This document shows positions 1 to 6,279 of a stretch of 64,000 bases of DNA, one piece after another. The notes beneath the pieces were generated by a model. That model saw only the letters and a list, made by a program, of their open reading frames with translations, had not been told where the DNA came from and ran no database searches. How positions within the stretch are numbered: the first letter of the stretch is position 1; each line of letters begins with the position of its first letter. The stretch lies in contig VZRN01000634.1 of assembly GCA_013397935.1 (NCBI GenBank), positions 1,552,456-1,616,455 on the forward strand. The letters are read 5' to 3'. A program made the position numbers and the translations under genes. The DNA comes from Dasyornis broadbenti (lineage: Eukaryota > Chordata > Aves > Passeriformes > Dasyornithidae).

Positions 1-481
1 TTGGATATAGTGAAAAATACTGCAGATGTGCTAGCTGAGGTCAACCAAAGCTGCTACTCCCAAACAATTTTGACAGGTGAGGAAAATCCTGACATTTACT
101 TTTAAGGATGCACAATACTGCAAACGCTGTGGTCCAAAATGTGACTACAGTTACACTTTGATTGTGTTAATCAAGGGCTGGATTTGCCTGTTCTCCTGCT
201 GAACTAGACTGAGACCTTGTTTAACACATCTTTCCTCAGTACAGTAAGTCAAGCCCATGCTCACACATTATGTAAATAATGAGGTTTAGGCAGTTGAGAA
301 GCAGAGTCAGATTTCCAAGACTGATGTTGTCTCCAAGTATGATTTGTTCATTGTGAAATCATCCAATTACAGGCACTAGAGAAGAGCTATTTGCAAAGGC
401 TCTGACTCTTCAGCAGGGTTACCACTCCCTCCAAGACATGCGAGCCTGAGCTTGGTTCATTCTGCGGCGCAATTTGCTCAC
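1..481. other. Non-coding stretch at window start
   Basis: No gene is supported here. The first 76 bases are open on the plus strand and end at a donor-like ACAG/GTGAGG, which could be the end of an exon cut off by the window edge, but a short frame like this is easily chance. The rest is AT-rich, single-copy-looking sequence flanking the candidate minus-strand exon that begins at 482. Confidence 0.4.
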
Positions 482-573
482 CCACAATGAGCACACATCC
501 ACGGGTCCGTCATGGGAAAATCATCAAACTGCATCTGAGGAGCATCATCCTCCGAATTCCTCCAACACAACAA
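482..573 (-). CDS. Candidate internal coding exon of an unrecognised gene
   Basis: A 92-base stretch read on the minus strand. It is preceded by an acceptor-like TATTTCCAG and followed by a strong donor, GTGG/GTGAGC. Only one of its three frames is open; the other two hit TGA. The open frame gives 30 codons plus two bases and includes the residues DDAPQMQFDDFPMTDPW and then C-A-H-C-G. The frame is rich in D, P, M, W and C, unlike chance translation of AT-rich DNA, and the exon and its edges keep several CpG sites while the neighbouring introns have few. The polypyrimidine tract is short. I do not recognise the family; the closing CxxC-like cysteines could be part of a metal site, but that is a guess. 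It could instead be a conserved non-coding element with lucky splice motifs. It lies on the same strand as the candidate exon at 40104-40271. Confidence 0.5.
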
Positions 574-2230
574 CTGGAAATACGTGAGATTTGCTAAGGA
601 TCAGATCCTTCAAGTCGTAAACAAGCAAACACCTTCCAGATGCTGGGCTTTAGCTATTAAAATGAGATCTGGCAACTGAAGCCTCCAAAACATTTTAACG
701 TCTCAGCATTTATGCTGTGCTGAATCTAGACCTGAAAGGGGAAGCTCACCATTTTACTACTAATAAATAATTATCCAAAAATAGTATTTCAGTGTTTACT
801 AACACACATTACTGCTTGTATGTTTGGAATTCACAATACAAAGTATGCAGAAATATATCATGCTGTGAATTGCACAATTTTAGAATATTCACTGTTTATT
901 ATGCCATGATTGCTTATAATCAAGCTGTGAATATTCCTGATACACAACTACACTGTACAATTAAAAACATCCTTAATTATTCTTGCCAGAAAGAAACAGT
1001 ACCACATCAGGAAAACTGCACTGGAGCGAAAAGAAAATCAAGTTGATTTTGAGAGCTCTGCACTTGGAAATGGCACTGTTTGCAACAAAAGAAGTAAAAA
1101 AGCCATGTGGAAGAACACAGACAAGTTCATTTCTAATGGCCTACTGAGTTCTACTGATTTCAGAACTGACCTTGATACAATAGGTTTTATGTCACCCATA
1201 TCAACTATTGACAGGCAACAAAAAGCCCAAAGTGGCTTGGCTTACTGCCTTGCAATTATAACAAGGTTAATCCGCATTTAAACGTAGTTCTTCTACAAAC
1301 AACAGTAGATTCCCAAAGCCTACATCAATCCGTAATGATAATTCCCTAAAAGTTACATGGATCTTATTAAAATGCCATTATTCCATACTCTTCAGCCTAC
1401 TTCAAAAATGGTTTAGCAGTTCAGAATCGCTCTTAAGGTTTTACAATATAATTGGAGTTGTATATTGAAAACATGACCTGGTTCAGCTAATCCTTATCAC
1501 CATCTAGTTAACTCACTGCATATTAACTTGGTTTGTTATTTTTATTAATAAGAGGAAAATACAGCTTATGTCTAATCTCTGGTTTGTTTTGATCCCTTTA
1601 TGTCCATTATGTGCCCTCGACACACAAGTGGAACCACCTGGCATCAAAGAACACAGCTCCTCTCAGATCCCTGCGTTTAGACCAGCTAAGGCCTTACCTC
1701 TGCTGGAGTATCAGTTACCTCTGGGGGGTGTCAGTTTAAAAAAAACAACTTCATAGTGCAGCAAAAGGACTAAGGACTACAAGTGGAATTTGCAATAAAT
1801 CCAGCCATTTTTTATTCTTCCCCAACGTAGGGGAAGAATACGTAGGGGAAGGAACGTATCGATAAAAGTCAAGCTGCTACTTGCTATGAACTACTCCCCA
1901 GAGATTGCCACGTTATAAAAACTGCTGATGATGAGTTGTGCTGGGGCTTTGGGTGGGGCGAAGTTAATTTTCTTCACAGTAGCTGGTACAGAGCAGCCAA
2001 GGCCTTTTCTGCTCCTCACCCCACAGCAAGTGGGCTGGGGTGCACAAGGAGCTGGGAGGGGACACGGCCTGGACAACTGACCCTGAGAGACCCAAGGGAT
2101 GCTCCAGACCATATGGCCTCAAGCTCAGAATAAAAAGCTGGGGGAAGAAGGAAAGGGTGGACATTTGAAGTCACAGCATTTGTCTTCCCAAGTAACCACG
2201 ACGTGATGGAGCCCCAGGCAACACCAGCAT
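574..2230. other. Non-coding AT-rich stretch
   Basis: I see no supported gene or recognisable transposon. Open frames are short and unconvincing. The only structure is a perfect inverted repeat with an overlapping direct repeat at 1814-1850, listed separately. Confidence 0.6.
1814..1850. repeat. Perfect hairpin with overlapping 15-bp direct repeat
   Basis: ATTCTTCCCC at 1814-1823 is matched exactly by GGGGAAGAAT at 1830-1839 across a 6-base loop, so a 10-bp stem can form. The string ACGTAGGGGAA starts at 1825 and again at 1840, a period of 15, so the right arm is partly repeated once more. The pattern suggests a small templated duplication beside a palindrome. No function is implied. Confidence 0.75.
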
Positions 2231-2306
2231 GTGAGTGAGTGAGTGAGTGAGTGAGTGAGTGAGTGAGTGAGTGAGTGAGTGAGTGAGTGAGTGAGTGAGT
2301 GAGTGA
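2231..2306. repeat. (GTGA)n microsatellite, about 19 units
   Basis: An uninterrupted tetranucleotide tract of about 76 bases. On the minus strand it translates to a Ser-Leu-Thr-His periodic peptide inside an open frame of about 115 codons, which is only a by-product of a stop-free repeat. A pure tract of this length is likely to be length-polymorphic. Confidence 0.95.
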
Positions 2307-4451
2307 ACAGCTAAGAGGAAGGGGAAAAGATGGTTTAGAAAGGGCATATATGTTTCTAACCATCTAAAGAGAAAAGCTCGAATTAGTCCTTCAAAAGCAT
2401 CTCTTTAAGGCAAAATCTGGTGAGTTTACCCACGATATTATGTGCCAGAACAGATAATTTGGCAGGTCCCAGCGGATTTATGGCCCCATGCTGCCTTGCT
2501 GGCTGTTTCAGGAAGAGTGAAGCAAGGACATTATCAAGCACTCTCCTCCCAGAGAGCACAGCCACATATCAGCACAGTGCTCCACCTTCTGTGTGCCCTC
2601 CACAATAGAGAAAATCTGTCTCTTTTGCATCTGAGCAATGATGCAGGCTGAAATAAGGGCCCAGGCACTGCCAAAGAAGCACAGGCAATCCTGTTTCATA
2701 GAATCCTGCTTTGCAGTTTTGAATAGATTCAATCTGGAAAAAAGCAACAATCAAGTTTGGCCTTATTCCCTGGAATCCAACGACGAAATCTCCAACGAGC
2801 TTGTCTTGGAAGGAAGAGGCTGATTGCTCAGACCCCACTTTTGATGCTGCTGCTGTTATGACCAAAAAAATCTCAAATGCAAAATCCGGCTGAGCAAGCA
2901 CAGCACTGCTCTCAGCAGTCCCCTGCAACATCGTGCAACACTGATCAGCAGCTGCCACTGGAACCTGCCAGGGAAACACAGATAAGAAGGCTTCTGCCTC
3001 CTTGTAGGAGAAGGAATAAGGAGAATAGAGTGCTCTGAACTGTTGGCCAGAGAGACACAACACCCATTTGGGGTTCTGGAACCCGTCACCCTGCCGAGAC
3101 TGCTGCTGTGTTACTTATCATTATATTGTCATTGAATGATTCAGAAGTATAAATTTTAGCTCCAAAGCAGAGTCCAATTTTATAGTTTTATGTTTTGGAT
3201 TAGTGAAAATACAATATTTTGTACAGGAAAATATATTTTTCCCCTCTCTTTTTCACCTGATTGCACTACCCTGTCATGCAATCTAAAATAAGGAAGAAAC
3301 TCATTAATGAATGAAACTATTTAATATTCTGATGCAGGGAATGCTTCTACTTTCTAATGGGAAGCTGAGTGAAGTCAGTGCAGCAATTTTGTGCCTTGGC
3401 TTCCCCTGCCACCTGGTGGTACAATCTGAGCGAGAAGAAAACAGCATTTTAATGGATGGAGCCAGCATATTGCAACAGGCTCCTGGAGTTAAGTGCCAAT
3501 TGTAAGGCTGCAAGAAGCACTGAGCAGCACTGCAGCTGCAAACAGCTGTGCAGTTCATGTTTCACACAATGCATCAGGTGTGAAAAGTGTTCTGCAACTA
3601 AACCAATGTTTTAACAGACAGGGCAAACTTTGAATTCAAAATTTTTTAGCCTATGAAACTAAACAGCTGCAAAATCCCAAGTGTCAGAAACTGTCCCAGC
3701 AATTTCTAACATTTATGACAACCTCCTGAGCCCAACAGAAGCTCAAATTCAAAATCAGGACTTGCAGTCAGACACAGGATTCAAAACAGAAAAGTAAAAT
3801 AGATGCTTTGATACCTGCCTGCAAATAGCTGGAAATACCCTGCTGTTATGCCATAAAAATAAAGCAGCAAAGACAGAATCGGTACAAGCCTGAACTTCTG
3901 AAGCTATTGTACCCTATTTGGAACATGATGTTTATTTTATATTCTATTCAGAACATTTCAAAGTTGCAAAACAAAGTATAACCAGAAGTAACTCCTATTT
4001 ACTCACTGTGAAATCAGTAGCCCTTGTTTGCGCAGTCCCACACGGAGTGCAAGGACAGGATGACACTGATACTGCCCTGCTGGGGGGACCTGGTACCTGC
4101 ACTGTGCCCCGTGGCAGCTGTGACTGGGACAGTCAACAATTACCAGCTGGAGCTGGTGAGTCTGCCTGCCCCCGTGTGGTACCATGCAGGGACAGTCAGG
4201 CTGCCTTGCATTCAGCAGCATTACTGTTAAGAGCAGACAGAATGCTTTGTCAGGCTTTCCCAAGATACCCAAGAGAGCACTGAAACACCCCAAGACAGGC
4301 ATCTTAAATAATTTCCCTCTTCAATGTATGGGGGAAGTGAGGCAAAACTTCATTAGGCACAGCTGCCACTTGCCCAGCGCAGGACCAATATCTGCAGAGG
4401 CTTTTGGCAGGATGACTGTGCACGGCTCAGAGCAAAGCCCCTGCTCTTTGC
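2307..4451. other. Non-coding stretch upstream of the retroviral element
   Basis: No supported gene. Open frames of up to about 160 codons (for example 2569-3063 on the minus strand) overlap in several frames, show no family motif and lack a coherent start or splice context. I treat them as chance. A TGTATGGGGG string at 4325 resembles an LTR start but does not pair with anything downstream. Confidence 0.55.
4446..4451. repeat. Possible left target-site duplication, imperfect
   Basis: CTTTGC sits directly left of the LTR's TG. Directly right of the element's last CA, at 6274-6279, is CTTGCT. The two are alike but not identical, so this is only suggestive of an integration duplication that has since mutated. 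Confidence 0.3.
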
Positions 4452-4725
4452 TGTGGGAATTCACAGCTGGCCTGTCTCAGCTCACAGACAGCCACGGCGT
4501 CAAGAACAGCTCGAAGGGAGGTGGTTTTCTGCAAGAGGTGTGTGCTAGGATTCACTGACCAATAATATTGTAGGATTACAAGTTGGGAGCCAATAGCCAT
4601 GAGGCGGGAACATTCAAAAAGGGTATAAAAACCAGACTTTCTGGCACTAAACGAAGACATTGCCTTCCCTCACCCTGTCCTGGAGCTGCCGTTTTTACGT
4701 GTCATCGCCGTCTCGAACCACGACA
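4452..4725 (+). repeat. 5' LTR of the endogenous retrovirus
   Basis: The left edge is TGTGGGAATT and the right edge is CGACA, giving the usual TG...CA termini. The right edge is placed by the primer binding site, which starts after a two-base spacer (TC). The left edge is placed by the inverted copy of the same terminus at 6237-6273, which stops exactly at this TG. Length is 274 bp, short but normal for avian class II LTRs. U3 carries two CCAAT boxes and a TATA box. I see no AATAAA between the TATA box and the end, so the polyadenylation signal is absent or non-canonical. No second same-orientation copy is in the window, so LTR-LTR dating is impossible. Confidence 0.75.
4559..4630 (+). promoter_or_regulatory. 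LTR promoter: two CCAAT boxes and a TATA box
   Basis: CCAAT motifs lie at 4559-4563 and 4590-4594, with TATAAAA at 4624-4630. Spacing of about 30 and 60 bases upstream of the TATA box is typical for a U3 promoter. Transcription would be expected to start roughly 25-30 bases downstream, near 4655, which would mark the start of R. All core elements look intact, so the LTR could still drive transcription. Confidence 0.7.
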
Positions 4726-4727
4726 TC

Positions 4728-4745
4728 TGGTGACCCCAATGCGAT
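4728..4745 (+). promoter_or_regulatory. Primer binding site, tRNA-Trp-like
   Basis: TGGTGACCCC followed by AATGCGAT. The first ten bases match the site expected for the 3' end of tRNA-Trp, the primer of alpharetroviruses, and 15 of 18 bases match overall. It starts two bases after the LTR's terminal CA, as in other retroviruses. The mismatches lie in the distal half and may be decay or a lineage-specific primer. Confidence 0.7.
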
Positions 4746-4876
4746 CCCGTGTGAGGACCCGAGGTGACCCAGACCGAGAATCACAGACCGCGTGGAGAGC
4801 GGTGCGAGACGGCGCCCAGCGGAGTAAAGTGGTGAGGAGACCCGTGGAACGGTCCGGACCGAAATCAACCTGCTAG

Positions 4877-4886
4877 ACAGGTGAGC
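4877..4886 (+). promoter_or_regulatory. Leader splice donor
   Basis: ACAG/GTGAGC is a strong 5' splice site with the cut after 4880, 17 bases before the gag ATG. Retroviruses use a leader donor for the spliced env message. Because the env region is missing here, any use of this donor would have to join to a cellular or cryptic acceptor downstream. Confidence 0.5.
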
Positions 4887-4897
4887 CGCTGGGAATA

Positions 4898-5588
4898 ATG
4901 GGAATTCAAATGTCCCAAGAAGAACTAACAGTCATGAATACGTGGACAAGCATGCTAAGTAATCATGGCATTAGGCATGACAAGCATGCATTGAAGTCTT
5001 TGCTATTGTGGTGTGAAAGCCGGGGGTTACGATCTACCCTGGAAAATGTCTTTAGCACGGCAACTTGGGAGTGAGTGGGTCAGCTTATCTTTGATTTTGC
5101 CTCTCTGGGCGATGAAACTGCTACGGGACTGATGACGACTTGGAGAGCGGTGTCGGACACTTTAAAAGTGGCAGTTACAGAGCAGGACTCGAAACAACAA
5201 CCCCGCGCGAATGCGGAAGGTCGGGACGGAACGGAGGGGCGAGAGGGAGAGGCGGGTTCTTCCCCCGTGCAGCAGCGGTCTTACGATGTGCCCTTCCCAC
5301 CTCGAGCGGCTTCTCCCTTTCCCGCCGCGATGTCAGCTTGCCCGCTTCTCCCGCCCTCGAATCCCCGCACTAACCCCATCGGTGATAGCGGCCCCGGCCG
5401 GACCGGCGGGGCTGCGAGAGGCAGCGCTGGGAGCCCGCGGGAGGCGGTCGGGGCAGAGATCCGCCCTCCGCCCGTGCCGGAGCAGAGCGGCGGTGCCGCT
5501 CCCAGCCCGCCGGGTGCGGCTCCGCCCGCCCACGTGTACAGCGGCTCTCCGGAGAGCCAGGACGTTTTGCAAGGCAATGTAAATCTAA
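4898..5588 (+). pseudogene. gag: gag remnant (matrix region plus proline-rich segment), interrupted by a TGA
   Basis: The ATG at 4898 has G at +4 and starts Met-Gly, the usual myristoylation start of Gag, 17 bases after the leader donor. The first 58 codons read as a helical matrix-like domain. A TGA at 5072-5074 breaks the frame, and the same frame is then open again through 5588, where an N and a duplicated copy begin. Downstream of the TGA the sequence becomes proline-, glycine- and arginine-rich and very GC-rich, like the spacer between matrix and capsid in avian Gag proteins. No capsid major homology region and no zinc knuckles (CCHC) are present, so the particle-forming part is lost. 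Assignment to gag rests on position, start and composition rather than on a diagnostic motif. Confidence 0.6.
5331..5588 (+). repeat. 259-bp direct duplication, first copy
   Basis: The segment starting TGTCAGCTTG at 5331 and running to AATCTAA at 5588 recurs with no difference I can find at 5590-5847, offset by 259 bases. A single N at 5589 sits at the junction. Because 259 is not a multiple of three, the gag frame shifts on entering the second copy. Two perfect copies joined by one ambiguous base look like an assembly overlap that was not collapsed rather than a biological duplication. Confidence 0.9.
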
Positions 5589-5589
5589 N
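5589..5589. other. Single ambiguous base at duplication junction
   Basis: One N lies exactly between the two 259-bp copies. It is best read as a contig join of unknown overlap. Confidence 0.95.
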
Positions 5590-5847
5590 TGTCAGCTTGC
5601 CCGCTTCTCCCGCCCTCGAATCCCCGCACTAACCCCATCGGTGATAGCGGCCCCGGCCGGACCGGCGGGGCTGCGAGAGGCAGCGCTGGGAGCCCGCGGG
5701 AGGCGGTCGGGGCAGAGATCCGCCCTCCGCCCGTGCCGGAGCAGAGCGGCGGTGCCGCTCCCAGCCCGCCGGGTGCGGCTCCGCCCGCCCACGTGTACAG
5801 CGGCTCTCCGGAGAGCCAGGACGTTTTGCAAGGCAATGTAAATCTAA
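5590..5847 (+). repeat. 259-bp direct duplication, second copy
   Basis: This is an apparently exact repeat of 5331-5588, continuing into unique sequence at 5848 (AATTTCATGC). The frame that corresponds to gag in the first copy is shifted by one here. In that shifted frame it is open from the duplication to the stop at 6330-6332 and passes through the integrase fragment. Confidence 0.9.
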
Positions 5848-6023
5848 ATTTCATGCAAATGGGAGTCCTCTTAAGGGGCAGGGAGACTGGAGAAAAAGCG
5901 CGAGGGGGAAGCATGCAACGACACAAACACTTCCTCAGGGGGCACGGTCAGTCCAAGGCTATGCGACCAGCTCGTTGGGAGGACAAGAGGATCAGCTGGC
6001 ATGGATGTTTCCACCACAAGCAC
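5848..6023 (+). other. Retroviral internal segment of unclear origin
   Basis: Lies between the GC-rich gag-side segment and the integrase fragment. It is open in the same frame as the integrase fragment and encodes a basic, His- and Arg-rich stretch (for example MQRHKHFLRGHGQ). I cannot place it in gag, pol or env with confidence. Its base composition is closer to the downstream integrase part than to the GC-rich upstream part, so a deletion junction may lie near 5848. Confidence 0.4.
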
Positions 6024-6219
6024 AGTAACTCTGAACTCTATTTTATTGAATGTGCTCATGGTTCTTCAAAACATATTTTAGAAAAACAAAAAGGGGGAAT
6101 GTATGGAGAAACCCCACAAAGCCGGCTAGCAAAAGCTTTATATATCAATCATCTTACAGTGCCACCAGATTCCAACAATCCTGTTCTCCTGAATCATTTT
6201 TCTACCCATTCTGATACTG
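6024..6219 (+). pseudogene. pol: pol remnant: C-terminal part of the integrase core
   Basis: In the frame whose stop is at 6330, the residues after NSELYF read IECAHGSSKHILEKQKGG, then GETPQSRLAKALY, then a Pro-rich turn and LLNHF. The [E]-x-A-H-G-x-x-K helix carrying the third catalytic acidic residue, followed by K-Q-K-G-G and L-A-K-A-L-Y, is the hallmark of class II (beta- and alpha-like) retroviral integrases. The Glu of IE at 6048-6050 is the likely catalytic glutamate. The first two catalytic Asp residues, the HHCC zinc domain and the C-terminal DNA-binding domain are absent, so the fragment cannot be an active integrase. One residue appears missing just before the glutamate relative to the family. 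Similarity to the family stops near SDT at 6211-6219. Confidence 0.8.
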
Positions 6220-6236
6220 TTTCTTGTCTTTGGGAC

Positions 6237-6273
6237 TCTGTGAGCCGAGACAGGCCAGCTGTCAATTCCCACA
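6237..6273 (-). repeat. Inverted copy of the 5' LTR terminus
   Basis: Read on the minus strand this is TGTGGGAATT... and matches 4452-4488 at 35 of 37 positions. Weaker similarity may continue to about 6216. It ends exactly at the mirror of the 5' LTR's first base, which gives the element terminal inverted repeats. Normal proviruses have direct LTRs with only a few bases of inverted symmetry. Confidence 0.85.
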
Positions 6274-6279
6274 CTTGCT

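Larger units (their letters stand above)
4452..6273 (+). mobile_element. Internally deleted class II (ERVK-like) endogenous retrovirus with inverted-repeat ends
   Basis: The element has, in order: a 5' LTR (4452-4725), the dinucleotide TC, a tRNA-Trp-like primer binding site (4728-4745), a leader with a splice donor, a gag start at 4898, a GC-rich segment present twice, and an integrase fragment at about 6024-6219. Most of gag, all of protease and reverse transcriptase, most of integrase and any intact env are missing. The right end is not a normal 3' LTR. It is an inverted copy (35 of 37 bases) of the first 37 bases of the 5' LTR, ending in CA at 6273. Class II assignment rests on the integrase motifs and on the form of the primer site; avian ERVs of this class are common. 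It is defective and cannot be autonomous. An alternative reading is two independent retroviral fragments joined by rearrangement. Confidence 0.8.

Noticed and set aside
2016..2363. 115-codon minus-strand frame with Ser-Leu-Thr-His repeats
   Set aside because: It is a translation of the GTGA microsatellite, which cannot contain stops in that frame.
2690..2710. CATAGAATCCTG string resembling a CR1 tail on the minus strand
   Set aside because: No other CR1 phrases are found nearby.
4325..4451. LTR starting at TGTATGGGGG (4325)
   Set aside because: Nothing downstream repeats it, whereas the inverted terminus at 6237-6273 fixes the LTR start at 4452.
6081..6101. Polypurine tract (AAAAACAAAAAGGGGGAA) followed by TG, resembling a 3' LTR boundary
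   Set aside because: The bases are codons of the integrase motif KQKGG and the frame reads on through them. The sequence after TG does not match the 5' LTR.
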